Of a stretch of DNA of 64,000 nucleotides, positions 26,275 through 34,815 are shown in pieces. The notes under the pieces were generated by a model, which was given only the letters and a program-made list of their open reading frames with translations, was not told where the DNA came from and did not search any database. Made by a program: the position numbers and the translations under genes. Source of the DNA: Limimonas halophila (GTDB lineage: Bacteria; Pseudomonadota; Alphaproteobacteria; Kiloniellales; Rhodovibrionaceae); contig NZ_FNCE01000004.1 of the NCBI RefSeq assembly GCF_900100655.1, positions 1 to 64,000 on the forward strand. Direction: 5' to 3'. Every line of letters begins with the position of its first letter. Within the stretch, counting starts at the first letter, position 1.

Positions 26275-27168
26275 ATGAACTGGGACTTCCTGCTGCAACT
26301 CCTCGTCAACGGTGCCATCGTCGGCACGCTCTACGGCGTCGTCGCGATGTGCTTCGTGCTGATCTACAAGTCCACGAAGATCGTCAACTTCGCGCAGGGC
26401 GAGTTCCTGCTGATCGGCGCGTGGGTGTGCTGGGCGCTGCTGGTGGAGTTCCAGCTGCCGTTCTGGCTGGGTTTCCTGGTCACGCTGCTGTTCATGTTCA
26501 TCTTCGGCGTGCTGCTGCAGGTCGTGGTCCTGCGTCCCATGATCGGCGAGCCCATCCTGTCGGTGATCATGCTGACGATCGGGCTGTCGATCGTCTTCCA
26601 GTCGACGCTGGCGTGGATCTTCGGCGAGTGGACGAAGCGCTTCCCCGAGGTCTTTTCGGTGGACTCGGTGAACGTGCTGGGGCTGCAGGTGCAGACGGCC
26701 TATCTGATGAGCCTCGTCTTCGCGCTCGTCATCATGGTGGGCTTCTACTACTTCTTCCAGTACTCGCGCATGGGCCTGGCGATGCGCGCGACCGCCTTCG
26801 ACCAGCAGGTCGCCGCCAGCCTGGGCATCTCCATCAAGCACGTCTTCGCGCTGGCGTGGGCGATCTCGGCCATGGTCTCGGCCATGGCCGGGGTGGTGAT
26901 CGGGATGGTCAATGGCGTCAGCTCGGCGCTGTCCTTCTTCGGCATCAAGGTCTTCCCGGCGGCGATCCTGGGCGGCCTGGACTCCATCGTCGGCGCCGTC
27001 GTCGGCGGGCTGATCATCGGCTTGCTGGAAAACGCCGCCCAATTCGTCGACTCCACGTGGCTCAACTGGGGCAATCTTTACGAAATCGTGCCGTTCTACG
27101 TCCTGGTCATCATTCTGATGATCAAGCCTTACGGCCTGTTCGGCACCAAGGACATCGAACGGATTTAA
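26275..27168 (+). CDS. Liv-type ABC transporter permease (LivH-like)
   Basis: A 297-residue polytopic inner-membrane permease with about eight hydrophobic segments. Typical HAAT permease motifs are present: LLVNGAIVGTLYGVVAM at the N-terminus, IVNFAQGEFLLIGAW near residue 37, MGLAMRATAFDQQVAASLGI near residue 163, and FGIKVFPAAILGGLDSIVGAVVGG near residue 222. It pairs with the LivM-like protein and two ATPases. It begins 17 bp after the acyl-CoA synthetase and 21 bp before the second permease. Its substrate cannot be read from the sequence alone. Confidence 0.94.
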   Translation: MNWDFLLQLLVNGAIVGTLYGVVAMCFVLIYKSTKIVNFAQGEFLLIGAWVCWALLVEFQLPFWLGFLVTLLFMFIFGVLLQVVVLRPMIGEPILSVIMLTIGLSIVFQSTLAWIFGEWTKRFPEVFSVDSVNVLGLQVQTAYLMSLVFALVIMVGFYYFFQYSRMGLAMRATAFDQQVAASLGISIKHVFALAWAISAMVSAMAGVVIGMVNGVSSALSFFGIKVFPAAILGGLDSIVGAVVGGLIIGLLENAAQFVDSTWLNWGNLYEIVPFYVLVIILMIKPYGLFGTKDIERI

Positions 27169-27189
27169 AAGACGAGGGGAGGGCGCGCC

Positions 27190-28254
27190 GTGGCGCTCAG
27201 CGCGGATGCACCACGGTGCGGCGAGTTCCGCACCACCTACCGGCAGGACACGCGGATCTTTCCCACCGCGATGTCGCGCAACTTCGCGGTCCTGGGCGTG
27301 ATCCTGGCAGCGGCTTGTCCGCTGGTGCTCACGCCCTACTACCTGAACCTGCTGATCCAGATCGGCTACTTCGGGGTGGCGGCGCTGGGGCTCAACCTGC
27401 TGGTGGGCTTTTCCGGGCAGATTTCGCTGGGCCACGCCGCCTTCTTCGGCTTCGGCGCGTTCACCTCGGCCTATCTCAGCACCCACACGGGCATCCCCGT
27501 GATCCTGTGCATCCCCCTGGCGGGGCTGATCACGACGGCCGTGGGGATGATCGTCGGCATCCCGGCGGGGCGGATCAAAGGCCTCTACCTCGCCATCGCC
27601 ACGCTGGCGGCGCAGTTCATCATCGAGGACTTCTTCTCGCGCGCCGAGTGGTTCACGGGCGGCTCCGCCGGCTCCTTCGCCGAGCCGGTGGCGCTCTTCG
27701 GCATGACCTTCGATACCGACCGGAGCTATTTCTACATCGTGCTCGGCTTCGTCCTGGTGATGTTCCTGCTCGCGAGCAACCTGGTGCGCAGCCGCGACGG
27801 CCGCGCCCTGATCGCCGTGCGCGATCACTACCTCTCCGCCGAGATCATGGGCATCAACCTCACCAAGTACCGCATCCTCGCCTTCGGCATCTCGGCCTTC
27901 TACGCGGGCGTGGGCGGCGCGATCTTCGCGCACTACCTGGGCTTCGTCTCCATCGAGGGCTTCACGATCCTCATGTCCATCCAGTTCCTGGGCATGATCA
28001 TCATCGGCGGGCTCGGCTCCATCATGGGCACGCTCATGGGCGTCGCCTTCCTGGTGCTGTTGCCCGAGGTGATGGAAATGCTGGCCGCCGGGTTGTCCGG
28101 CGCCATGCCGGGGATCGAGCAGGGCGTGGCCTACATGAAGGAGATCGCCATCGGCCTGGCGATCGTCGGGTTCCTGATCTTCGAGCCCGAGGGGCTCGCG
28201 CACCGCTGGAAGCTCATCAAGGCGTACTGGAAGCTCTACCCCTTCTCGTACTGA
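27190..28254 (+). CDS. Liv-type ABC transporter permease (LivM-like)
   Basis: A 354-residue polytopic permease. It carries the LivM core: GLNLLVGFSGQISLGHAAFF near residue 65, then RIKGLYLAIATLAAQFIIED. RSRDGRALIAVRDHYLSAEI corresponds to the EAA-like loop that docks the ATPase. FGISAFYAGVGGAIFAHYLG and IIIGGLGSIMGTLMG close the domain. The GTG at 27190 is preceded by GGGGAGGG, a strong ribosome-binding site. The N-terminal 30 residues are soluble and unusual (ADAPRCGEFRTTYRQDTRIF). It is separated from the binding-protein gene by 115 bp. Confidence 0.94.
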   Translation: MALSADAPRCGEFRTTYRQDTRIFPTAMSRNFAVLGVILAAACPLVLTPYYLNLLIQIGYFGVAALGLNLLVGFSGQISLGHAAFFGFGAFTSAYLSTHTGIPVILCIPLAGLITTAVGMIVGIPAGRIKGLYLAIATLAAQFIIEDFFSRAEWFTGGSAGSFAEPVALFGMTFDTDRSYFYIVLGFVLVMFLLASNLVRSRDGRALIAVRDHYLSAEIMGINLTKYRILAFGISAFYAGVGGAIFAHYLGFVSIEGFTILMSIQFLGMIIIGGLGSIMGTLMGVAFLVLLPEVMEMLAAGLSGAMPGIEQGVAYMKEIAIGLAIVGFLIFEPEGLAHRWKLIKAYWKLYPFSY

Positions 28255-28369
28255 GGCGGCGGTTCACCCGGTCCGGCCGCGCGCCGGACCCAACACGGCA
28301 CCCGAAATGGGGCCGACCCACAAACCAGGGCCCGCAAAGGCCCGCGACGAACGGAGGAGGGTTAACGTC

Positions 28370-29596
28370 ATGACGCGCATCGGATTGCTGGCTGCTGCCG
28401 GCATCCTGGCGGCGGGGACGATGTCCGCGCAGGCGCAGGAGATCCCGGTCGGACACCTGGCGGCCTACACCGGCCCGACGTCCGACGTCGGGCAGGTCTA
28501 CGGGCAGGGCGTCGAGGACGCCATCGCCTACATCAACGAGCACGGCGGCATCGCCGGGCAGGAGATCGAGAAGGACACGGTCGACTACGGCTACAAGACC
28601 GGGCGCGCCATCTCGACCTACAAGAAGTGGAAGACGCAGCTGGAGCCCGTGGCGATCCAGGGTTGGGGCACGGCGGATACCGAGGCGCTGGTGCGCTTCG
28701 TGGCGCGCGACAAGATCCCCTACCTCTCGGCGTCCTACTCCGGCCACCTGACGGACCCCAAGGGCGATTCCCCGCACACCAAGGTCGCGGCACCCTACAA
28801 CTTCTTCTACGGCCCGTCCTATTCGGACGGCTGCCGCGCCATGGTCGAATGGGCCAAGAACGACTGGGAAAAGGCCGGCAACGAGGGCACGCCGCGCTTC
28901 ATCCACATGGGCGACAGCCACCCCTATCCGAACGCGCCCAAGGAAGCCTGCGCGGCCTATGCCAAGGAACTCGGCTTCGAGGTCCTCGATCCGATCGTGT
29001 ATTCGCTCTCGCCCGGCGACTTCAAGGCGCAGTGCCTCTCGCTCAAGGAAAAGAACGCGGACTACGCCTATCTCGCCAACACCTCGGGCTCGAACATCTC
29101 GCTCTTGCGCTCCTGCGAGACGGTGGGCGTGGATGTGCAGTTCCTCACCAACGTTTGGGGTTTCGACGAAACCTCCGTCGATCCGGCGGGTGAGGCCGGT
29201 GACGGCGTGGTCTTCCCGGTCGGCGCGGCGATCTGGACCGACGACGCGCCCGGCATGGAAACCATCCGGGAGATCGCCGGCAGCGACGAGCGCAAGGCGC
29301 TGCACTACATGCGCGGCGTCTGCTCGGTGATGTTCATGGCTGATGCCATGAAGCGCGCCGCCGCGAACGGCGAGGTCACCGGACCCGCCATCAAGGCCGG
29401 CCTGGAGAGCATGGAGGGCCACGTGCCCGACGGCATGGAGGGCGTCTGCCTGCCGCACACCTGGACCGCGGACAACCACCGCGGGACCACCAAGGTCATG
29501 GTGTACCAGAACGACTACCAGGGCGACGGCGAGATCGCCTTCGAGCATCTGACCACAATCGACCTGCCGCGCCGCGACGACTGGCTCGGCTGGTAA
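28370..29596 (+). CDS. Liv-type periplasmic substrate-binding protein
   Basis: A 408-residue secreted binding protein of the Peripla_BP_6 family. Signal peptide MTRIGLLAAAGILAAGTMSA with cleavage after AQA. The mature start EIPVGHLAAYTGPTSDVGQVY, then YGQGVEDAIAYINEHGGIAG, is the Leu/Ile/Val-binding fold. Several Cys residues in the mature part (CRAMVEW, EACAAYAKE, QCLSLKE, RSCETVG) suggest disulfides. A GGAGGAGG site precedes the ATG. It belongs to the transporter operon starting at 23427. A hairpin follows at 29606, which often allows higher expression of binding proteins than of downstream genes. Confidence 0.94.
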   Translation: MTRIGLLAAAGILAAGTMSAQAQEIPVGHLAAYTGPTSDVGQVYGQGVEDAIAYINEHGGIAGQEIEKDTVDYGYKTGRAISTYKKWKTQLEPVAIQGWGTADTEALVRFVARDKIPYLSASYSGHLTDPKGDSPHTKVAAPYNFFYGPSYSDGCRAMVEWAKNDWEKAGNEGTPRFIHMGDSHPYPNAPKEACAAYAKELGFEVLDPIVYSLSPGDFKAQCLSLKEKNADYAYLANTSGSNISLLRSCETVGVDVQFLTNVWGFDETSVDPAGEAGDGVVFPVGAAIWTDDAPGMETIREIAGSDERKALHYMRGVCSVMFMADAMKRAAANGEVTGPAIKAGLESMEGHVPDGMEGVCLPHTWTADNHRGTTKVMVYQNDYQGDGEIAFEHLTTIDLPRRDDWLGW

Positions 29597-29605
29597 CGCG
29601 GGACG

Positions 29606-29634
29606 ACGGGGCGGGCCGGAGCCCGCCCCGTTTG
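29606..29634 (+). terminator. Hairpin between binding protein and second ATPase
   Basis: A perfect 11-bp stem, ACGGGGCGGGC (29606-29616) with GCCCGCCCCGT (29621-29631), loop CGGA, followed by TTTGTG. It lies inside the operon, so probably an attenuator or 3' stabiliser rather than an end point. Confidence 0.65.
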
Positions 29635-29670
29635 TGCCTTTCCCCATCGCCGCCCGCAGAAGGTGCCGCC

Positions 29671-30492
29671 ATGTCCCAGGCCGCCGCCGACCCGCAGACC
29701 GACACGGTGCTCAGCATCAACAACATCGAGGTCGTCTACGACGAGGTCATCCTCGTCCTGCGCGGGGTGACGCTGGAGGTGCCGCGCGGCCAGATCGTCT
29801 CGCTGCTGGGCGCCAACGGCGCGGGCAAGTCCACGACGCTCAAGGCGATCTCCGGCTTGCTGCTCACCGAGCGCGGGGAGATCACGCGCGGCTCGGTGAG
29901 CCTCAACGGCGAGGCCATCACCAACCACCCGGCCGAGGACATCGTCCGCAAAGGCGTCTTCCAGGTCATGGAAGGCCGCCGGCTGGTCGAGGACATGACG
30001 GTGGTGGAGAACCTGCGCCTGGGCGCGCACACCCGCAAGGATCGCGGCGCCATCAACCAGGACATCGAGCAGGTCTTCGAATACTTCCCGCGCCTGGCCG
30101 AGCGGGCGAAGGGCCTGGCCGGGTATCTGTCGGGCGGCGAGCAGCAGATGCTCGCGATCGGGCGGGCGCTCATGGCCCGGCCGAGCGTGCTGCTGCTCGA
30201 CGAGCCCTCGATGGGCCTCTCGCCCATGCTGGTGCGCGAGGTCTTCGGCATCATCGAGCGCATCAACCGCGAGCAGGGGCTGACGATGCTGCTGGTGGAG
30301 CAGAACGCCAACTGGGCGCTGCACCTCTGCTCCTACGGCTACATCATGGAGAACGGCAAGGTCGTCCTCGACGGCACGCGCGAAGAGCTGCTGAACAACG
30401 AGGACGTGAAGGAGTCCTACCTCGGCGGCGGCGAGGAGCGGCGGTCCTTCAAGAACCTCAAGAGCTACAAGCGCCGCAAGCGCTGGCTGTAA
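29671..30492 (+). CDS. Liv-type ABC transporter ATP-binding protein (LivF-like)
   Basis: A 273-residue ABC ATPase. Walker A LLGANGAGKSTTLKAISGL (near residue 48), Q-loop VFQVMEGRRLVEDMTV, signature YLSGGEQQMLAIGRALM, Walker B LLLDEPSMGLSPMLV and H-loop LLVEQNANWAL. MEGRR after the Q-loop and EPSMGLSP are LivF traits. It has a basic C-terminal tail (RRSFKNLKSYKRRKRWL). It forms the heterodimeric ATPase with the LivG-like protein. The last transporter gene, it lies 25 bp before a second adenylate-forming enzyme. Confidence 0.94.
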   Translation: MSQAAADPQTDTVLSINNIEVVYDEVILVLRGVTLEVPRGQIVSLLGANGAGKSTTLKAISGLLLTERGEITRGSVSLNGEAITNHPAEDIVRKGVFQVMEGRRLVEDMTVVENLRLGAHTRKDRGAINQDIEQVFEYFPRLAERAKGLAGYLSGGEQQMLAIGRALMARPSVLLLDEPSMGLSPMLVREVFGIIERINREQGLTMLLVEQNANWALHLCSYGYIMENGKVVLDGTREELLNNEDVKESYLGGGEERRSFKNLKSYKRRKRWL

Positions 30493-30517
30493 CCACCCAA
30501 TCGAACAGGAGCCGGCG

Positions 30518-31747
30518 ATGAGCGCGCCCCTCGACCCGCGCGAAACCCGATCCGACGCCGAGCGCGCGGCGGAGCTGGCCGAGCGCCTGCCCGCCCAGAT
30601 CGCGCGCGCCCAGGCGGCCACGCCGCACTTCGCCGAGACGCTGGCGGACGTCGACTCCCAGCGGATCACGACGCGCGAGGCCCTGGCCGGGCTGCCGGTG
30701 CTGCGCAAGGCGGACCTGATCCAGCGCCAGGCGGACGCGCCGCCCTTCGGCGGGTTGGTGGCCGAGGACAGCGGTCCCTTCGAGCGCGTCTTCCAGTCGC
30801 CGGGACCTATCTACGAGCCGCAAGGCGGGGGTACCGACGTCTGGCGCTTCGCCCGCGCGCTGCGCGCGGCCGGGGTCGAGCGCGGCGGCGGCATCGTTCA
30901 CAACACCTTCAGCTATCACTTCATGCCCGCCGGCTTCATGTTCGACAGCGCGGGCAAGGCGCTGGACTGCCCGGTGTTCCCGGCCGGCCCCGGCCAGTCG
31001 GAGCAGCAGGTGCGCGCCATGGCGCAGCTGCGCCCGCGCTACTACACGGGCACGCCGTCCTTCCTGAACATCCTGCTGGAGAAGGCGGACGAGCTGGGCC
31101 TCGCCGTGGACAGCCTGGAGCGCGGCCTCGTCACCGCCGAGCCGCTGCCGGCCTCGCTGGTGGATCACTTCCGCACGCGCGGCATCGAGGTCTTTGAGTG
31201 CTACGGCACCGCCGACCTCGGCCTCATCGCCTATCAGACCGAGGCGCGCGAGGGGCTGGTCGTGGACGAGGACGTCGTCGTCGAGATCGTCCACCCCGGC
31301 ACCGGCACGCCCGTTGCCGACGGCGAGGTGGGGGAGGTCGTGGTCACGACGCTCAACCCCGACTATCCGCTGATCCGCTTCGCCACGGGCGACCTGTCCG
31401 CCGTCATGCCGGGGACCTGCCCCACGGGCCGCACCAAGATGCGCATCCGCGGCTGGATGGGCCGCGCCGACCAGACCACCAAGGTGCGCGGCGTCTTCGT
31501 CCACCCCGAACAGATCCAGGAGCTCGTGGGGCGCTTCGACGCCGTCCGCCGCGCGCGGCTGGTCGTCGAGCAGGCCGACCACCGCGACGTCGCCACGCTC
31601 TATTGCGAGACCGCAGACAGCGGGGACGGCTTGGCCGAGCGCATCGCCGAGACCTTCCGCGCGGTCTGCACCGTCGGCGCCGAGGTGCACCTCGCCGCCC
31701 CCGACACCCTCCCCAACGACGGCAAGGTCATCGCCGACCAAAGATGA
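30518..31747 (+). CDS. PaaK-like adenylate-forming enzyme (phenylacetate-CoA ligase family)
   Basis: A 409-residue AMP-binding protein of the PaaK type, activating a carboxylic acid to its CoA ester. Motifs: LAGLPVLRKADLIQRQ near residue 55, QSPGPIYEPQGGGTDVWRFA in the nucleotide loop, ECYGTADLGLIAYQTEAREG, IRFATGDLSAVMPGTC and GRADQTTKVRGVFVHPEQI. It is slightly shorter than PaaK (about 430-440). AGGAG precedes the ATG. Clusters with a Liv-type transporter, a FadD-like ligase and a PaaK-like ligase recur in proteobacteria, and their substrate is usually unassigned. The stop codon coincides with the first tandem-repeat unit at 31744. Confidence 0.88.
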   Translation: MSAPLDPRETRSDAERAAELAERLPAQIARAQAATPHFAETLADVDSQRITTREALAGLPVLRKADLIQRQADAPPFGGLVAEDSGPFERVFQSPGPIYEPQGGGTDVWRFARALRAAGVERGGGIVHNTFSYHFMPAGFMFDSAGKALDCPVFPAGPGQSEQQVRAMAQLRPRYYTGTPSFLNILLEKADELGLAVDSLERGLVTAEPLPASLVDHFRTRGIEVFECYGTADLGLIAYQTEAREGLVVDEDVVVEIVHPGTGTPVADGEVGEVVVTTLNPDYPLIRFATGDLSAVMPGTCPTGRTKMRIRGWMGRADQTTKVRGVFVHPEQIQELVGRFDAVRRARLVVEQADHRDVATLYCETADSGDGLAERIAETFRAVCTVGAEVHLAAPDTLPNDGKVIADQR

Positions 31748-31909
31748 TCTTTGGAAACGTCTGTCAGGCCAACGGACGCCTTCCAAGCGAGATGGTTGCG
31801 TCCGTCACGGGGAAAGTGCCAGCTCTGACCAGTGTTTTTTTCATTGTACGATGATCTTTGGAAACATCTGTCAGGCCCACGGACGCCTTCCAAGCGAGAT
31901 GTTTGCGTC
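31744..31909. repeat. Tandem 107-bp-period repeat with partial third copy
   Basis: Two 59-base copies (31744-31802 and 31851-31909) differ at three positions, with a period of 107 bp. Copy 2 carries AAACATCT and AGATGTTT as inverted arms; in copy 1 they are degenerate. A fragment after copy 1 (CACGGGGAAAGTGCC) reappears as CACGGGGACGGTGCC at 32042. The sequence between the ligase stop and the MBL gene (31748-32089) holds no gene. Confidence 0.8.
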
Positions 31910-31976
31910 ATACAGACGCTCATTGAGCGGAACCTACGACAAGTCGAGGATGTACCAGCGGAGTCTCGCCAGGGTC

Positions 31977-31996
31977 CTTTCTCCTTTAGGAGAAAG
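31977..31996. terminator. Short perfect hairpin
   Basis: CTTTCTCC (31977-31984) with GGAGAAAG (31989-31996), loop TTTA. It lies between convergent genes. It resembles the CT-rich stem of the REP-like elements without their outer arms. Confidence 0.5.
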
Positions 31997-32089
31997 ACAG
32001 AATGAGACCATGAGTTCCTCTCATTGCGCATGCGTATCAATCACGGGGACGGTGCCGGCCCTGACAACCGTGTGCGTGTCGCGCGCTCC

Positions 32090-33106
32090 TCAGACGGCGG
32101 TGTAGCGCCACACCCCGTCGCCGTCCGTCTCGCGGGTCAGCCGGCCCGCCGCCAGCAGGTGGTTGAGGTGGGCCAGCGTCTCCGCCACGGCGAAGCCCGT
32201 CTGGTGATCGTCCAGCGGCCGGTCGAAGAGCACCTGCGCCACCTCCATCGCGGTGGCGCCGTCGCGGCACGCCGTCAGGCAATCGTTCAGCCGCGCGTCG
32301 TGGTGCGCGCGCAATTCTTCGCAGCGCCCGTGCAGGCCGTGGAAGGGCGCGTCGTGCGAGGGCAGCACCAGCAGCCCCTCCGGCAGGCCCTCCAGCCGGT
32401 TCAAGGACGCGAGGAAATCCGCCAGCGGGTCGGCGTCCGGTTCGCTGGCGTTGACGCCCACGTTGGGCGAGATGCGCGGCAGGATCTGGTCGCCGGAGAT
32501 GAGGATGCCGTCGTCGGGCGCGTAGAGGCAGGCGTGCGCCGGGGAATGCCCGCCGCCAACGATCACGTGCCACGTCCGCCCGCCGATGTGCAGGCCGTCG
32601 CGGTCGCGCAGTTGGCGGTAGCTGCGCGGCAGCGGCGCCACCATGCGGGCGTAGGCGTCGCTGGTGCGGTGCACGTAGTCCAGGTAGGCCGCCCCGCACC
32701 CGGCCGCGCGGTAGAAGGCGACCACGTGGTCCGTCATCCCGGCGTCGAGGTCGACGCTCAGCAGCCGCCCCGTCAGCCACTCGGGGCGCGTCATCCAGAT
32801 GGACGCGCCGTGCGCCTCGGCCAGCCAGGGCGCCGCGCCCACGTGGTCCGGGTGGAAGTGGGTGAGGACGATGCGCCCGATCGGCTTGTCGCCGAGCGTC
32901 GTTTGGGTGAGCTGCTGCCACGCGGCCCAGGTGGCGTCGTTGCCGATACCGGCGTCCACGACGGTCCAGGTGTCGCCGTCGTCCAGCAGCCAGACGTGCA
33001 CGTGGTCCAGCTTGAAGGGCAGGTCCAGGCGCACCCAGTGGATCCCGGGGGCCACGCGCACGGCCGTGCCGGGCGCCGGCCGTTCCACATCCAGGTAGCT
33101 CACCAT
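32090..33106 (-). CDS. Metallo-beta-lactamase-fold hydrolase
   Basis: A 338-residue MBL-fold hydrolase. The metal-binding signature THFHPDHVGAAPWL (HxHxDH) lies near residue 98. Later ligands are seen in VIVGGGHSPAHACLY (His), ISGDQILPRIS (Asp) and LPSHDAPFHG (His). A C-terminal winged-helix-like part (residues about 265-330, FAVAETLAHLNHLLAAGRLTRET) resembles the LACTB2/RNase-like or glyoxalase II-like group. Substrate unknown; CoA thioesters, RNA and lactones are all hydrolysed by relatives. The ATG at 33106 has GGAGGTG upstream. It is 108 bp downstream of the patatin on the same strand and could be co-transcribed. Confidence 0.9.
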   Translation of the reverse strand: MVSYLDVERPAPGTAVRVAPGIHWVRLDLPFKLDHVHVWLLDDGDTWTVVDAGIGNDATWAAWQQLTQTTLGDKPIGRIVLTHFHPDHVGAAPWLAEAHGASIWMTRPEWLTGRLLSVDLDAGMTDHVVAFYRAAGCGAAYLDYVHRTSDAYARMVAPLPRSYRQLRDRDGLHIGGRTWHVIVGGGHSPAHACLYAPDDGILISGDQILPRISPNVGVNASEPDADPLADFLASLNRLEGLPEGLLVLPSHDAPFHGLHGRCEELRAHHDARLNDCLTACRDGATAMEVAQVLFDRPLDDHQTGFAVAETLAHLNHLLAAGRLTRETDGDGVWRYTAV

Positions 33107-33214
33107 GCCGGGACGCACCTCCGCGCGGGTGGGGCCGGGCGTCGCCCGGCATCCGGGCAAGCTTGATGCTGCGGTGCAGCGGCGTCAACGCGCCGTCGCG
33201 ACCGGGTGGGGCCG

Positions 33215-34234
33215 TTACGTGGTGTCGCGCTCGATGTCGATCGTCGAGCGCGCGCCCAGGTCGCGGCGATGGTCCGCCAGCCAGCCGTCGGCCTGCTCGC
33301 GGCCCCAGGCGTGGAGCTGGTTGAGGAAGCTGCGCTCGGCGTTGAGCTTGGAGGCGGCGGAGAGGTGGCGCATGGGCTCGGGCACGTCCACGCGGTGCAG
33401 GCGCACGGGCTTGTGCCCGTCGGATTCCAGCTTGTGCTCCGCCACCAGGCGCGAGACGAAGTCGATCGCCCGCATCTCGCGCATGAGCGTGGCGTTGAAG
33501 CTGATCTCGTTGACGCGGTCGAGGATGGCCGGGGTGGTCGTGGGCGTTTCGTCGCGGGCCAGCGGATTGACCTGTACGATCATGATGTCGCTGGCGTCGC
33601 AGTTGTAGATCAGCGGGAACAGCGCCGGGTTGCCCATGTAGCCGCCGTCCCAGTAGGGTTCGCCGTCGATCTCCACGGCCTGGAACACGTGGGGCAGGCA
33701 GGCCGAGGCCATCACGGCTTCGGGCGTCATCTCGCGGGTGTGAAAGACGCGCAGCTTGCCCGTTCGCACGGCCGTGGCGGCGACGAAAAGCTTGATGCAG
33801 TCGCAGGCGCGCACGCGGTCGAAATCGATCGTCTCCCGCAGCATCGCAAGCAGCGGGTTCCAGTTCATCGGATTGAACTGATAGGGCGAAAAGTACCGGC
33901 TGATCGCGTCGAAGATCATGTAGCCGGGACTGTATTCCATGTTCCACGGCACGGCCATGGCGTCCAGCGGCGTGCGCACCAGCGGGCCGAAGCGGCCCAT
34001 GTGGATCACGGTGTCCCAGAACTGCGCCAGCCGCTCGCGCGCGCCCTGGTTGCCGCCGCGCGCCATGCCGTCCGCGAGCACGGCGGCGTTCATTGCCCCC
34101 GCCGAGGTGCCGCTGACGCCGTCGATGACGATGTCCGGCTCCTCCAGCAGGCGGTCCAGCACGCCCCAGGTGAAGGCGCCGTGCGCGCCGCCGCCCTGAA
34201 GCGCCAGGTTCACGCGGATGGGATCGCCGCTCAC
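33215..34234 (-). CDS. Patatin-like phospholipase
   Basis: A 339-residue patatin-family lipid acyl hydrolase. Oxyanion motif LALQGGGAHGAFTWGVLD (residues about 9-26), nucleophile elbow GVSGTSAGAMNAAVLADG (serine near residue 41), and catalytic aspartate in YWDGGYMGNPALFPL. This Ser-Asp dyad is complete, so the enzyme should be active on phospholipids or other acyl esters. The GTG at 34234 has GGGAGG upstream and places the motif at the normal distance from the N-terminus; an upstream in-frame start adds an unrelated leader. No signal peptide is apparent. PhaZ-like polyhydroxyalkanoate roles are known for relatives, but nothing here shows it. Confidence 0.93.
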   Translation of the reverse strand: MSGDPIRVNLALQGGGAHGAFTWGVLDRLLEEPDIVIDGVSGTSAGAMNAAVLADGMARGGNQGARERLAQFWDTVIHMGRFGPLVRTPLDAMAVPWNMEYSPGYMIFDAISRYFSPYQFNPMNWNPLLAMLRETIDFDRVRACDCIKLFVAATAVRTGKLRVFHTREMTPEAVMASACLPHVFQAVEIDGEPYWDGGYMGNPALFPLIYNCDASDIMIVQVNPLARDETPTTTPAILDRVNEISFNATLMREMRAIDFVSRLVAEHKLESDGHKPVRLHRVDVPEPMRHLSAASKLNAERSFLNQLHAWGREQADGWLADHRRDLGARSTIDIERDTT

Positions 34235-34367
34235 GCCGCCTCCCGTAACGCGGATGACGGCTGCCGACGGGTATGCCGTGGAATCGGTTCGTTGTGCATC
34301 GCGGCATGCGTGTCGCATGCCGGCACGGGCGCTGGCAAGTGCCTCGCGCGCGGAAGGGGCGGGGGCG

Positions 34368-34724
34368 TCACTGCTGGCCCAGGTCGCGCACCACCTTCAT
34401 GAAGGTTTCCTTGTCGGGGCGGTCCATGTGGTCGCGCAGCCAGTTCTGCGCCGCCGGGCCGCCGTCGCCCGCCCAGGGCTGCTCCTTGGACAGCGCGAAG
34501 ACGAACAGCTCGTCGTCGTCGCTCAGGTCGCGGCGCAGGAAGTCGCGGATCTCGTCGGTGTCGCGGCACTCGATCTGGGCGATATCGTCGCCGTCGATGG
34601 CATAGGCCGTGGGCGTGATGCACTGCCCGGCCAGCGTGGTTTCGATGCGCCGGCACATGCGGGAGCGCCGCGCGTCGGCACCGGAATCGTCGTTGACGGC
34701 GAAGGTGATGAGGTAGACGGCCAT
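34368..34724 (-). CDS. Hypothetical protein
   Basis: A 118-residue soluble acidic protein, not recognised. It begins MAVYLITFAVNDDSGADARR, then has an ITPTAYAIDGDD segment and a DEIRDFLRRDLSDDDELFVF segment. The pattern MxVYLITYDV..D....LxxxIxxxxxxCxxTxSxxxI suggests a ferredoxin-like (CRISPR Cas2/SinR-like) fold of the kind in small housekeeping proteins; this is only a similarity of layout. No CRISPR array or cas gene is nearby. It has a GGAG-type site upstream of the ATG. Confidence 0.6.
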   Translation of the reverse strand: MAVYLITFAVNDDSGADARRSRMCRRIETTLAGQCITPTAYAIDGDDIAQIECRDTDEIRDFLRRDLSDDDELFVFALSKEQPWAGDGGPAAQNWLRDHMDRPDKETFMKVVRDLGQQ

Positions 34725-34815
34725 GCGAGGACTCCCCACCGCGCTGCGTTCGGCGATCGAAGCATGGCGTTCCTGTGCCCGCTTTGCAAAAGGCGATCGC
34801 GCGTGGCGGTCGGCC

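Noticed and set aside
26166-28373. A 735-codon open frame overlapping the two permease genes
   Set aside because: It is in another frame over genes with clear LivH and LivM motifs. The product is Arg/Gly-rich and starts inside the synthetase gene.
31848-32105. An 84-codon open frame in the tandem-repeat region
   Set aside because: It consists of repeat sequence with no ribosome-binding site or family resemblance.
34368-34724. Possible Cas2-like protein
   Set aside because: The layout of the first strand is vaguely similar, but there is no repeat array or other cas gene, and the catalytic aspartate pattern is not convincing.
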